A stretch of 64,000 nt of DNA from Janthinobacterium violaceinigrum (GCF_009208555.1 NZ_WFLI01000019.1:1-64000), one strand, 5' to 3'; shown: positions 17,929 through 29,260, counted from the first letter of the stretch. Notes: generated by a model from the sequence alone, not told the origin. A program made the numbers and translations.

Positions 17929-17953
17929 CAGCCGGCATCCGCCGGCTGTTTTT
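17929..17953 (+). terminator. Intrinsic terminator
   Basis: CAGCCGGC-ATCC-GCCGGCTG followed by TTTTT. It closes the small-gene unit and insulates the prp promoter region. Confidence 0.88.
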
Positions 17954-18011
17954 ATTGCGCGCCACCGGCGGCGCCTCTGCCTGCCTCCACCTTTTCAGCC
18001 AGTGCTGTTAC

Positions 18012-18062
18012 ATGTTTCAATATTGTGTTTCAAAATGAAATATTGAAACAATAATGAAACAT
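18012..18062. promoter_or_regulatory. TGTTTCA/TGAAACA repeat cluster, probable PrpR upstream activating site
   Basis: An AT-rich island in GC-rich DNA carries ATGTTTCA (18012), TTTCA-AAA-TGAAA (18028-18040), TTGAAACA (18043) and ATGAAACAT (18054), so that the two ends are inverted copies. It lies 122 bp before the sigma-54 promoter, the usual distance for an enhancer-binding protein site. PrpR is the known activator of prp operons, but no prpR gene is in this window. Confidence 0.65.
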
Positions 18063-18183
18063 CATACTGGACAAACGTGACATTGCCGTTCCGTGGCGTG
18101 ACAGCCCTGGAGCAGCGCTGGCTGGCCACTTTTCGCCTGTTTTCACTCTGCCGTCACGTGTTGTGCGCCGCGCCGCGCCGGCC

Positions 18184-18199
18184 TGGCACGGCATTTGCA
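18184..18199 (+). promoter_or_regulatory. Sigma-54 promoter of the prp operon
   Basis: TGGCACGGCATTTGCA matches the sigma-54 consensus TGGCAC-N5-TTGCW perfectly, with the GG and GC dinucleotides correctly spaced. It lies 64 bp before prpB. Confidence 0.85.
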
Positions 18200-18263
18200 C
18201 TACTGATGCTCATAGCCACTCCGTGAAACATTCGGGACCATCCGAACCCCATAAGGTGAACAC

Positions 18264-19151
18264 ATGACTCAATACTCCGCAGGTGCCGCATTCCGCAAGG
18301 CCGTCCAGGAAGAATCCCCGTTGCAAGTGGTCGGCGCCATCAACGCCAACCACGCCTTGCTGGCCAAGCGCGCCGGCTACAAGGCCATCTACCTGTCCGG
18401 CGGCGGCGTCGCGGCCGGCTCTCTGGGCTTGCCCGACCTGGGCATTTCCAGCCTGGACGACGTGCTGACGGACATCCGCCGCATCACCGACGTGTGCGAC
18501 TTGCCGCTGCTGGTCGATGCCGACACGGGCTTCGGCGCGTCCGCCTTCAATGTGGCGCGCACGGTGAAATCGATGATCAAGTTCGGCGCGGCCGGCCTGC
18601 ATATCGAAGACCAGGTGGGCGCCAAGCGCTGCGGTCATCGTCCGGGCAAGGAAATCGTGAGCAAGGAAGAAATGGTCGACCGCATCAAGGCGGCCGTCGA
18701 TGCGCGCACGGACCCGAACTTCGTCATCATGGCGCGCACCGATGCGCTGGCCGTCGATGGCCTGGAAGCGGCGCTGGAACGCGCCGTCGCCTGCGTCGAA
18801 GCGGGCGCCGACATGATCTTCCCGGAAGCCATCACGGACCTGGACATGTACGCCACGTTCGCCAGGGCCGTCAACGTGCCCATCCTGGCCAACATCACGG
18901 AATTCGGTTCCACGCCGCTGTTCACCCTGGACGAACTGCGCAGCGCCCACGTGGGCCTGGCCCTGTATCCGCTGTCGGCGTTCCGCGCCATGAACAAGGC
19001 GGCGGAAAACGTCTATCAGGCGCTGCGCCGCGACGGCACGCAAAAGAATGTCGTCGACACCATGCAGACGCGCATGGAGCTGTATGAATCGATCAACTAC
19101 CACGACTTCGAGCAAAAGCTCGATGCGCTGTTCGCTGCGCAAAAGAAATAA
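18264..19151 (+). CDS. prpB: Methylisocitrate lyase PrpB
   Basis: 295 residues, the normal family length. It cleaves 2-methylisocitrate to pyruvate and succinate, the last step of the 2-methylcitrate cycle. The conserved catalytic loop is present as KRCGHRPGKEIVS, and metal-binding residues lie in VDADTGFGAS and HIEDQ. AAGGTG precedes the ATG. It is the first gene of the operon, behind the sigma-54 promoter, and is followed by prpC after 69 bases. Confidence 0.96.
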   Translation: MTQYSAGAAFRKAVQEESPLQVVGAINANHALLAKRAGYKAIYLSGGGVAAGSLGLPDLGISSLDDVLTDIRRITDVCDLPLLVDADTGFGASAFNVARTVKSMIKFGAAGLHIEDQVGAKRCGHRPGKEIVSKEEMVDRIKAAVDARTDPNFVIMARTDALAVDGLEAALERAVACVEAGADMIFPEAITDLDMYATFARAVNVPILANITEFGSTPLFTLDELRSAHVGLALYPLSAFRAMNKAAENVYQALRRDGTQKNVVDTMQTRMELYESINYHDFEQKLDALFAAQKK

Positions 19152-19220
19152 AGAGAGAAGCAGGGGCCGCATGTCGGCCCCGCAGTGACGCACCCGAGAC
19201 TATTCAATCTGGAGAACACA

Positions 19221-20375
19221 ATGACCGCACCGCAAGCCGCCACTTTCAAGCCTAAAAAATCCGTCGCCCTGTCCGGCGTTACCGCCGGCAACACGGCGCT
19301 GTGCTCGGTCGGCAAGACCGGCAACGATTTGCATTACCGCGGCTACGACATCCTGGACGTGGCCGACAGCTGCGAGTTCGAGGAAATCGCCTACCTGCTC
19401 GTGCACGGCAAGCTGCCGACCGCCGCCGAACTGAAAGGCTACAAGGCCAAGCTGAAGTCCCTGCGCGGCCTGCCGTCGGCCGTCAAGCTGGCGCTGGAAG
19501 CGCTGCCGGCCGCCGCCCACCCGATGGACGTGATGCGCACGGGCGTGTCCGTGCTGGGCTGCACCCTGCCGGAAAAAGACGACCATAACGCGCCGGGCGC
19601 GCGCGACATCGCTGACCGCCTGATGGCGTCGTTCGGCTCCATGCTGCTGTACTGGTACCACTACAGCCATAACGGCAAGCGCATCGAAGTGGAAACGGAC
19701 GACGAGTCGATCGGCGGCCACTTCCTGCACCTGCTGCACGGCGAAAAACCGTCGGCCTCGTGGGAAAAAGCCATGCACACCTCGCTGATCCTGTACGCGG
19801 AACACGAATTCAACGCCTCGACCTTCACCAGCCGCGTCATCGCCGGCACGGGCTCGGATATCCACTCGGCCATCACGGGCGCCATCGGCGCGCTGCGCGG
19901 TCCGAAACACGGCGGCGCCAATGAAGTGGCGCTGGACATCCAGAAGCGCTACGACAACGCCGACGAAGCGGAAGCGGACATCCGCGAGCGCGTGGCCAAC
20001 AAGGAAGTGGTGATCGGCTTTGGCCACCCCGTCTACACGATTTCCGACCCGCGCAACGTGGTCATCAAGGAAGTGGCGCGCAATCTGTCGCTGGAAGCCG
20101 GTTCCACGAAGATGTTCGACATCGCCGAGCGCCTGGAATCGGTCATGTGGGAAATCAAGAACATGTTCCCGAACCTGGACTGGTTCTCGGCCGTGTCCTA
20201 CCACATGATGGGCGTACCGACGGCGATGTTCACGCCGCTGTTCGTCATTTCGCGCACCTCGGGCTGGGCCGCCCACATCATCGAGCAGCGCATCGACAAC
20301 AAGATCATCCGCCCGAGCGCCAACTACGTGGGTCCGGAAGACCTGGAATTCGTCCCGATCAAGGACCGCAAATAA
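19221..20375 (+). CDS. prpC: 2-Methylcitrate synthase PrpC
   Basis: 384 residues of the citrate synthase fold. It condenses propionyl-CoA with oxaloacetate. The active-site segments GPKHGGANE and GFGHPVYTISDPR are present, with HTSLILYAEHEFNASTFTSR upstream. I chose the ATG at 19221, which has GGAG upstream; the in-frame codon at 19185 lies in the prpB-prpC spacer. The TAA overlaps the acnD ATG by one base. Confidence 0.96.
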   Translation: MTAPQAATFKPKKSVALSGVTAGNTALCSVGKTGNDLHYRGYDILDVADSCEFEEIAYLLVHGKLPTAAELKGYKAKLKSLRGLPSAVKLALEALPAAAHPMDVMRTGVSVLGCTLPEKDDHNAPGARDIADRLMASFGSMLLYWYHYSHNGKRIEVETDDESIGGHFLHLLHGEKPSASWEKAMHTSLILYAEHEFNASTFTSRVIAGTGSDIHSAITGAIGALRGPKHGGANEVALDIQKRYDNADEAEADIRERVANKEVVIGFGHPVYTISDPRNVVIKEVARNLSLEAGSTKMFDIAERLESVMWEIKNMFPNLDWFSAVSYHMMGVPTAMFTPLFVISRTSGWAAHIIEQRIDNKIIRPSANYVGPEDLEFVPIKDRK

Positions 20376-22993
20376 TGAGCACCGCAATGAGTACCCCCGT
20401 GAATACCTTGTACCGCAAATCCTTGCCGGGCACCCAGCTAGACTATTTCGACACGCGCGCCGCCGTCGATGCGATCCAGCCAGGCGCCTACGCCACCTTG
20501 CCCTACACTTCGCGCGTGCTGGCGGAGAACCTCGTGCGCCGCTGCGACCCGGCCACCCTGAACGCTTCGCTGAGCCAGTTCATCGAACGCCGCCGCGACC
20601 TCGATTTCCCGTGGTTCCCCGCCCGCGTCGTCTGCCATGACATCCTGGGCCAGACGGCCCTGGTGGACCTGGCCGGCCTGCGCGACGCCATCGCGGCCCA
20701 GGGCGGCGACCCGGCCCTGGTCAATCCGGTAGTTCCCACGCAGCTGGTGGTCGACCACTCGCTGGCCGTCGAATGCGGCGGTTTCGACCCGGACGCCTTC
20801 GCCAAGAACCGTGCCATCGAAGACCGCCGCAATGAAGACCGTTTCGACTTCATCGACTGGACCAAGAAAGCGTTCAAGAACGTCGACGTGATCCCGCCTG
20901 GTAACGGCATCCTGCACCAGATCAATCTCGAGCGCATGTCGCCCGTGATCCAGGTCCAGGATGGCGTGGCCTATCCCGATACCCTGGTGGGCACGGATTC
21001 GCACACGCCCATGGTCGATGCGCTGGGCGTGATCGCCATCGGCGTGGGCGGCCTGGAAGCGGAAAGCGTGATGCTGGGCCGCGCTTCGTGGATGCGCCTG
21101 CCCGACATCATCGGCGTCAAGCTGACGGGCAAACCGCAGCCGGGCATCACGGCCACCGATACGGTGCTGGCGCTAACGGAATTTTTGCGCAAGCAGAAGG
21201 TCGTCTCGTCCTACCTGGAATTCTTCGGCGAGGGCGCGTCGCACCTGACCCTGGGCGACCGCGCCACGATTTCCAACATGGCGCCGGAATTCGGCGCCAC
21301 GGCCGCCATGTTCTACATCGACGCGCAAACCATCAAATACCTGAAATTGACGGGCCGCGACGACGAACTGGTGAAGCTGGTGGAGCTGTATGCGAAAGAG
21401 ACGGGCCTGTGGGCCGACAGCCTGGCCGACGCGCAGTACGAGCGCGTCCTGAGCTTCGACCTGTCGTCCGTCGTGCGCAATATCGCGGGTCCGTCGAACC
21501 CGCACAACAGAGTGCCGACGTCGGAACTGGCGGCGCGCGGGATTTCCGGCGTGGTGGAAAACGAGCCGGGCAAGATGCCGGACGGCGCCGTCATCATTGC
21601 CGCCATCACCAGCTGCACCAATACGAACAACCCGCGCAACATGATCGCCGCCGGCCTGATCGCGCGCAATGCGAACCGCCTGGGCCTCACGCGCAAGCCG
21701 TGGGTGAAATCGTCGCTGGCGCCCGGCTCGAAAACCGTGGAACTGTATCTGCAGGAAGCGGGCCTGATGCCGGAGCTTGAAACATTGGGCTTTGGCGTCG
21801 TGGCGTTTGCCTGCACTTCGTGCAACGGCATGTCGGGCGCGCTCGATCCCGTGATCCAGGACGAAGTGGTGTCGCGCGACCTGTACGCGACGGCTGTCTT
21901 GTCGGGCAACCGCAATTTCGACGGCCGCATCCACCCGTACGCGAAGCAGGCTTTCCTCGCCTCGCCGCCGCTGGTGGTGGCGTATGCGATCGCCGGCACC
22001 ATCCGCTTCGATATCGAGAAGGACGTGCTGGGCCATGACGCGGATGGCAAGGCTATCCTGCTCAAGGATATCTGGCCGTCCGACGAGGAAATCGACGCCA
22101 TCGTCGCATCCAGCGTCAAGCCGGAGCAGTTCCGCAAGGTGTACATCCCGATGTTTGCCGCGCAGGCGGATGACGGCATCAAGGTCAGCCCCTTGTACGA
22201 CTGGCGTCCGCAGACGACATACATTCGCCGCCCGCCGTACTGGGAAGGCGCGCTGGCTGGCGCGCGCCCATTGAAAGGCATGCGTCCGCTGGCCGTCCTG
22301 GGCGACAACATCACGACCGACCACCTGTCGCCATCGAACGCCATCATGCTCGACAGCGCGGCCGGAGAATACCTGGCGAAAATGGGCTTGCCCGAGGAAG
22401 ACTTCAATTCCTACGCCACGCACCGGGGCGACCATCTGACGGCGCAGCGCGCCACGTTTGCCAATCCGACCCTGAAAAACGAGATGGTGATCGAAGACGG
22501 CAAGGTCAAGGCGGGTTCGCTCACGCGCATCGAGCCGGAAGGCAAGATCTCGCGCATGTGGGAAGCCATCGAGGTGTACATGGAGCGCAAGCAGCCATTG
22601 ATCATCATCGCCGGCGCCGACTATGGCCAGGGCTCCTCGCGCGACTGGGCCGCCAAGGGCGTGCGCCTGGCCGGCGTGGAAGCCATCGTGGCCGAAGGTT
22701 TTGAACGCATCCACCGCACCAACCTGGTGGGCATGGGCGTCTTGCCGCTGGAGTTCTTGCCTGGCGTGAACCGCAAGACCCTGGGCATCGACGGCAGCGA
22801 AACCTACGACGTCGTGGGCGAGCGCACGCCGCGCTCCACCCTGACCCTGCTCATTCACCGCAAGAACGGCGAGACGGTGGAAGTGCCCGTCACCTGCCGC
22901 CTCGATACGGCGGAAGAGGTGTCGATCTACGAGGCCGGCGGCGTGCTGCAGCGCTTCGCGCAGGATTTCCTCGAGTCGTCGAAGGTGGCGTAA
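20375..22993 (+). CDS. acnD: Fe/S-dependent 2-methylcitrate dehydratase AcnD
   Basis: 872 residues of the aconitase family. AcnD dehydrates 2-methylcitrate to 2-methylaconitate and needs PrpF to give a usable isomer; the pair replaces PrpD. Cluster ligands are seen in AAITSCTNTNNP and ACTSCNG; other conserved parts are GTDSHTPMVDALG and DYGQGSSRDWAAKG. The start MSTAMSTPVNTLYRKSLPG at 20375 overlaps the prpC stop (TAATG), indicating translational coupling; a second ATG at 20387 is possible. Confidence 0.95.
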   Translation: MSTAMSTPVNTLYRKSLPGTQLDYFDTRAAVDAIQPGAYATLPYTSRVLAENLVRRCDPATLNASLSQFIERRRDLDFPWFPARVVCHDILGQTALVDLAGLRDAIAAQGGDPALVNPVVPTQLVVDHSLAVECGGFDPDAFAKNRAIEDRRNEDRFDFIDWTKKAFKNVDVIPPGNGILHQINLERMSPVIQVQDGVAYPDTLVGTDSHTPMVDALGVIAIGVGGLEAESVMLGRASWMRLPDIIGVKLTGKPQPGITATDTVLALTEFLRKQKVVSSYLEFFGEGASHLTLGDRATISNMAPEFGATAAMFYIDAQTIKYLKLTGRDDELVKLVELYAKETGLWADSLADAQYERVLSFDLSSVVRNIAGPSNPHNRVPTSELAARGISGVVENEPGKMPDGAVIIAAITSCTNTNNPRNMIAAGLIARNANRLGLTRKPWVKSSLAPGSKTVELYLQEAGLMPELETLGFGVVAFACTSCNGMSGALDPVIQDEVVSRDLYATAVLSGNRNFDGRIHPYAKQAFLASPPLVVAYAIAGTIRFDIEKDVLGHDADGKAILLKDIWPSDEEIDAIVASSVKPEQFRKVYIPMFAAQADDGIKVSPLYDWRPQTTYIRRPPYWEGALAGARPLKGMRPLAVLGDNITTDHLSPSNAIMLDSAAGEYLAKMGLPEEDFNSYATHRGDHLTAQRATFANPTLKNEMVIEDGKVKAGSLTRIEPEGKISRMWEAIEVYMERKQPLIIIAGADYGQGSSRDWAAKGVRLAGVEAIVAEGFERIHRTNLVGMGVLPLEFLPGVNRKTLGIDGSETYDVVGERTPRSTLTLLIHRKNGETVEVPVTCRLDTAEEVSIYEAGGVLQRFAQDFLESSKVA

Positions 22994-22997
22994 ACCA

Positions 22998-23024
22998 GGG
23001 GTCAGACCCGCCGGGTCTGACCCC
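22998..23024. repeat. GGGGTCAGACCC palindromic element
   Basis: A perfect 12-bp inverted repeat, GGGGTCAGACCC-GCC-GGGTCTGACCCC, four bases after the acnD stop. No U-tract follows. I associate this palindrome with intergenic repeats of Oxalobacteraceae genomes; this is from memory, not a search. Confidence 0.75.
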
Positions 23025-23090
23025 AGCCTTGTGCGGCGGGGAGGCTGTCGTCTTCGCAGCGCAGGCAAAGAACTTCTGCGGAAATATACA

Positions 23091-24296
23091 ATGACCCACA
23101 TCCCCCAAATCAAAATCCCCGCCACCTACATGCGTGGCGGCACCAGCAAGGGCGTGTTTTTCCGCCTGCAGGATTTGCCGGCCAGCGCGCAAGTGCCGGG
23201 CGCGGCGCGCGATGCCTTGCTGCTGCGCGTGATCGGCAGCCCCGACCCGTACGGCAAGCAGATCGACGGCATGGGCGGCGCCACGTCCAGCACCAGCAAG
23301 ACGGTGATCCTGTCGGCCAGCACGCAGCCCGAGCACGACGTCGACTACCTGTTTGGCCAGGTCTCCATCGACAAGCCGTTTGTCGACTGGAGCGGCAATT
23401 GCGGCAACCTGTCGGCCGCCGTCGGCTCGTTTGCCATCGCCAGCGGCCTGGTGGACGCCGCCCGCGTGCCGCGCGATGGCGTGGCCACGGTGCGCATCTG
23501 GCAAGCCAATATCGGCAAGACCATCATCGCCCATGTCCCCGTGACGCATGGCGAAGTGCAGGAAACGGGCGACTTCGAGCTCGATGGCGTGACCTTCCCG
23601 GCCGCCGAAGTGAAGCTGGAATTTCTCGATCCGGCGGCAGACGAGGAGGGCGGCGACGGCGCCAGCTCGGCCATGTTCCCTACCGGTAACCTCGTCGACG
23701 ACCTGGACGTGCCCGGCATCGGCGTGTTGAAAGTCACGATGATCAATGCCGGCATCCCGACGATCTTTGTCGACGCGCACGCCATCGGCTACACGGGCAC
23801 GGAACTGCAGGACGCCATCAATGGCGATCCGGCCGCGCTGGCCCGCTTCGAGACCATCCGCGCGCATGGCGCCTTGCGCATGGGTTTGATTTCCCACCTG
23901 GATGAAGCTGCCAAACGCCAGCACACGCCGAAGGTGGCGTTTGTCGCCAGGCCGGCCAGCTATGTGTCGTCCAGCGGCAAGCAGGTGGACGCGGGCGGGA
24001 TCGACCTGCTGGTGCGCGCCATGTCCATGGGCAAGCTGCACCACGCCATGATGGGCACGGCGGCCGTGGCCATCGGCACGGCGGCCGCCATTCCCGGCAC
24101 CCTGGTCAACCTGGCGGCGGGCGGCGGCGCACGCAACGCGGTACGTTTCGGCCATCCGTCCGGTACCCTGATGGTGGGGGCGGAGGCGGCGCTCGTCGAC
24201 GGCGCCTGGAGAGTCACCAAGGCCATCATGAGCCGCAGCGCGCGCGTGCTGATGGAAGGGACCGTGCGCATTCCTGGCGATTCCTTCAGCGCATAA
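23091..24296 (+). CDS. prpF: 2-Methylaconitate cis-trans isomerase PrpF
   Basis: 401 residues. PrpF isomerises the 2-methylaconitate made by AcnD. The N-terminal signature MRGGTSKGVFF, the GNCGNLSAAVG segment with the conserved cysteine and the GHPSGTLMVGAE C-terminal patch match the family. The ATG at 23091 is chosen because the family begins with the short MTHIPQIKIPATYMRGG start. It is separated from acnD by the palindrome at 22998-23024. Confidence 0.95.
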   Translation: MTHIPQIKIPATYMRGGTSKGVFFRLQDLPASAQVPGAARDALLLRVIGSPDPYGKQIDGMGGATSSTSKTVILSASTQPEHDVDYLFGQVSIDKPFVDWSGNCGNLSAAVGSFAIASGLVDAARVPRDGVATVRIWQANIGKTIIAHVPVTHGEVQETGDFELDGVTFPAAEVKLEFLDPAADEEGGDGASSAMFPTGNLVDDLDVPGIGVLKVTMINAGIPTIFVDAHAIGYTGTELQDAINGDPAALARFETIRAHGALRMGLISHLDEAAKRQHTPKVAFVARPASYVSSSGKQVDAGGIDLLVRAMSMGKLHHAMMGTAAVAIGTAAAIPGTLVNLAAGGGARNAVRFGHPSGTLMVGAEAALVDGAWRVTKAIMSRSARVLMEGTVRIPGDSFSA

Positions 24297-24304
24297 GCCT
24301 TGCT

Positions 24305-24327
24305 GGCCGGGCCGCAGGGGCCCGGCC
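24305..24327 (+). terminator. GC hairpin after prpF
   Basis: GGCCGGGCC-GCAGG-GGCCCGGCC, a 9-bp perfect stem eight bases after prpF. No U-tract follows, so it may be only a partial terminator or an mRNA end-protecting hairpin. Confidence 0.45.
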
Positions 24328-24461
24328 CGTCGTGAATCTCAAGAAAAATTGATTTTTCCGCTAGCCGGAAATGGAACGACGGGGAAAAATGGCATGACGC
24401 CGCGCCATTGCGGCACGTGGCCACCATCAGCAAACCTTAACCCTGCCAGACCGGTGAACAG

Positions 24462-26018
24462 ATGCTATTCAATTCCTACGTCTTCCTGTTTGCGTATCTG
24501 CCCATCACGGTCGCGGGATTCTTCATCCTGGGACGCCGCAGTCAATGGGGGGCGGCAGCCTGGCTGGCAGGCGCCTCGCTGTTCTTCTACGGCTGGTGGG
24601 ATTACCGCTACCTGCCGCTGCTGCTGGGCTCCGTCATCTTCAATTACGGCTGCGCGGCCCTGCTTGCGCCAGGACGCGCCAGCCACCGCAAAGCATTGCT
24701 GGCGGCGGCCATCACCGCCAACCTTGGCCTGCTCGCCTACTACAAATACGCGGGATTTTTCCTTGCCGGCGCGGCGCAATTGCTGGCGCAGCCGCTGCCC
24801 GCCTTGCATGTGATTCTGCCGATCGGCATTTCCTTTTTTACCTTTACCCAGATCGCCTTTCTGGTCGATACCTACAAGGGCCGGGCGCAGGAAAGCCGCT
24901 TCGTCCACTACCTGCTGTTTGTCACGTACTTCCCCCATCTGATTGCCGGCCCCGTACTGCACCACAAGGAAATGATGCCGCAGTTCGCCGACCGGCGCAT
25001 CTTTCGCCTGTCGGCCAGGAATGTCGCCATCGGCAGCACCATCTTTTTCATCGGCCTGGCAAAAAAAGTGCTGATTGCCGACAATATCGGCCCGTATGCG
25101 GCGCCGCTGTTCGACAACCCGGGTACGCCCTCGCTGCTGATCGCCTGGGGCGGGGTATTGGCGTATGCCTTCCAGCTGTACTTCGATTTTTCCGGCTATT
25201 CCGACATGGCCATCGGCCTGTCGCGCCTGTTCGGCGTGCGCCTTCCCCTGAATTTCGATTCGCCCTATCAATCGCGCAATATCGCGCAATTCTGGCGCCG
25301 CTGGCACATGACCCTGTCGCGCTTCCTGCGCGATTACCTGTACATCCCGCTGGGCGGCAAGCGCTGCGGGCCCGCGCGGCGCTACCTGAACCTGATGATC
25401 ACGATGGTGCTGGGCGGCTTGTGGCATGGCGCCGGCTGGAATTTCATCGTATGGGGCGCGCTGCATGGCGCCTACCTGGTCATCCACAAGGTCTGGAGCA
25501 CCGCCGCGCGCCGGTTTCACCTGGCGGGCGATACGCGCGTGGGAAAGGTCCTGGCGACCCTGCTCACCTTTGCAGCCGTCTGCGTTGCCTGGGTCTTCTT
25601 TCGCGCCCCCGACATGCCCGTCGCCCTGACGATCATCAAGGGCATGGCGGGTGGCTTTGGCCTCGCCCTGCCTGATGCGCTGGCTGCCCATCTGCTGCCG
25701 CTGCACGCTGCGCTGACGGCCATGGGCACGGGTTTTTACCTGGGCGGCGGCACGGTCTTCATCGAGACCTGGACGTGGATAGCGGTGGCGGCGCTGCTGA
25801 CGTTTGCCATGCCGAATACGCAGCAGATCATGCGCCGTTTCGATCCCGCGCTGGATTTCCAGGCCAGTGCCGCAACGGACGGGCAGGGCGGGCGGGGTGT
25901 GCGGCGCCTGCTCACCTGGCGCGCCTCGCCCGCGTGGGCGGCGGCAATCGCCCTGCTGGCGCTGGCGAGCATGCTGGCGCTGAACCGTCCCGCCGAATTT
26001 TTGTATTTCCAGTTCTAG
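24462..26018 (+). CDS. MBOAT-family O-acyltransferase, AlgI/DltB-like
   Basis: 518 residues with many transmembrane segments. Family marks are HLIAGPVLHHKEMMPQF, YFDFSGYSDMAIGLSRLFG, FWRRWHMTLSRFLRDYLYIP and the catalytic-histidine segment GGLWHGAGWNFIVWGALHGA. Such proteins take acetyl groups across the inner membrane to acetylate polysaccharides. It is followed after 13 bases by an SGNH-like gene, the normal partner arrangement. It sits between prpF and prpE, an unusual place; the polysaccharide target is not visible here. Confidence 0.88.
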   Translation: MLFNSYVFLFAYLPITVAGFFILGRRSQWGAAAWLAGASLFFYGWWDYRYLPLLLGSVIFNYGCAALLAPGRASHRKALLAAAITANLGLLAYYKYAGFFLAGAAQLLAQPLPALHVILPIGISFFTFTQIAFLVDTYKGRAQESRFVHYLLFVTYFPHLIAGPVLHHKEMMPQFADRRIFRLSARNVAIGSTIFFIGLAKKVLIADNIGPYAAPLFDNPGTPSLLIAWGGVLAYAFQLYFDFSGYSDMAIGLSRLFGVRLPLNFDSPYQSRNIAQFWRRWHMTLSRFLRDYLYIPLGGKRCGPARRYLNLMITMVLGGLWHGAGWNFIVWGALHGAYLVIHKVWSTAARRFHLAGDTRVGKVLATLLTFAAVCVAWVFFRAPDMPVALTIIKGMAGGFGLALPDALAAHLLPLHAALTAMGTGFYLGGGTVFIETWTWIAVAALLTFAMPNTQQIMRRFDPALDFQASAATDGQGGRGVRRLLTWRASPAWAAAIALLALASMLALNRPAEFLYFQF

Positions 26019-26031
26019 GGGAGGGCAGAAC

Positions 26032-27258
26032 ATGACGGCCTCCCCCTTCAAATCGTATCTGGCCACCCTGGCGCTGCTGATGGCGGCAGGCGCCTTGCTG
26101 GCTGGCGCTTTCGTGGCCGTCGTCGATCCTTACGGCCTGTATGGCTTTGTGCTGCGCGACGGTTTCAATGCGGTCAAGCCGGGCCTGACCCGCTATCAGA
26201 ACCAGATCAAGCAGGAGCTTGCGCTGCGCAGGCGGCCGCAATTCATCATCCTCGGCAACTCGCGCGCCGAAATCGGCTTCGATCCGCGCGCCAGCGCCTT
26301 GTCGGCGCTGGGCGCCGGCTATAACCTGGCGATTCCCGGCACGGGCCTGGCCACGTCCGCCAGCCAGTTCGCGCAATTGCGGCAGGCTGGCGTGCAGCCA
26401 CGCACGGTCATCGTCGGCATGGAATTCATCGATTTTCTCAACCCCGCTGCCGCGCCGGCCGCACGCCCTGTCGCCGCGACCACGGCCCCGGCTCCTGCGC
26501 GCGCGTTCTGGCGCTTCGATACGCTCTTTTCCCTGGCGTCCGTCAAGGATGCCGTGCATACGCTGCGCATCCAGCATGACGCGCAGGCTGCCACCCTGAC
26601 GGCCGATGGCTTCAATCCCTTGCTGGAATATGGCGCCCACGTGCGCCGCGATGGCTACCACAAGATGTTTGCGCAGCGGGCGCAGGAAAGCGCCGCCAAC
26701 TTGCGCCGGAAATCGACGCGCGGCCTTGCCACCGAAGACTTTCATGCCTTGCGCGCCTTTTTGCTGGCGATGGCGGCCACGCAGGCCGACATCAAGCTGG
26801 TGATTTACCCGTATCACGCGCAAATGCTGGCCATGTTTGAAGCTGCCGGGCTGTGGCCCCTGTTCGACGAGTGGAAGGCAGGGCTGATTCTGGCAATGGG
26901 CGCGGTCAAGGCGCAGTACCCGGATGCGCGCATTTCCCTCACTGATTTCAGCGGCTATGGCGTGTATAACTGCGAGCGCATTCCTGCCGCCAATGAACGG
27001 GATAGTGCCACCCGCTGGTACTGGGAAGCGGGGCATTTCAAGAAGGCGCTGGGCGATATCGTGCTGCAGCGCCTGATGTCGCCCACGACTGGGGCGCCCG
27101 GCGACGGGCAGTTCGGCATGCCCCTCGATGGCGCCAGTCTGGCGCAAAACCGCGCGCGCATCGCGCAGGAACGGGGTGCCTGCGCGGCGGCGCAGCCGGC
27201 ATTGTTCGCAACGCAGCTGCTCGCGACGCAGGATAGCCATAGCGGAGGACGCAGATGA
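26032..27258 (+). CDS. SGNH-like periplasmic partner of the MBOAT acyltransferase
   Basis: 408 residues with an N-terminal membrane anchor (LATLALLMAAGALLAGAFVA), then VDPYGLYG and the block PQFIILGNSRAEIGFDP, whose GNSR(A/S)-type serine segment is typical of AlgJ/DltD-like SGNH proteins. A matching late His/Asp region is less clear (YWEAGHFKKALGD). It probably moves acetyl groups from the MBOAT protein to a surface glycan. AGGGGAGGG precedes the ATG, and the gene is coupled closely to the MBOAT gene. Confidence 0.7.
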   Translation: MTASPFKSYLATLALLMAAGALLAGAFVAVVDPYGLYGFVLRDGFNAVKPGLTRYQNQIKQELALRRRPQFIILGNSRAEIGFDPRASALSALGAGYNLAIPGTGLATSASQFAQLRQAGVQPRTVIVGMEFIDFLNPAAAPAARPVAATTAPAPARAFWRFDTLFSLASVKDAVHTLRIQHDAQAATLTADGFNPLLEYGAHVRRDGYHKMFAQRAQESAANLRRKSTRGLATEDFHALRAFLLAMAATQADIKLVIYPYHAQMLAMFEAAGLWPLFDEWKAGLILAMGAVKAQYPDARISLTDFSGYGVYNCERIPAANERDSATRWYWEAGHFKKALGDIVLQRLMSPTTGAPGDGQFGMPLDGASLAQNRARIAQERGACAAAQPALFATQLLATQDSHSGGRR

Positions 27259-27327
27259 ACAGATAAGCACAACATGCAGTAACCAACACCAATAACAACG
27301 ACAGATTGCACGCCTACCGGAGGAGAC

Positions 27328-29214
<1,887 letters not shown>

Positions 29215-29224
29215 ACGCGAAGTT

Positions 29225-29260
29225 GAGAGCGAAGTTTATCAATCGATAAATTTCGCTCTC
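29225..29260. repeat. 16-bp stem hairpin between prpE and the phage-type repressor
   Basis: GAGAGCGAAGTTTATC pairs with GATAAATTTCGCTCTC around an AATC loop, with one G-U pair. It separates the convergent prpE and repressor genes and could be a terminator, though a U-tract is missing. Its centre contains the operator-like palindrome at 29235-29250. Confidence 0.7.
29235..29250. promoter_or_regulatory. Operator-like site 1 of the tail-cluster repressor
   Basis: TTTATCAATCGATAAA matches the two sites upstream of the repressor gene (shared form TTTATCAAWCGNTAAW). It lies just past the repressor stop codon, where it may serve as an auxiliary or looping site. Confidence 0.6.
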
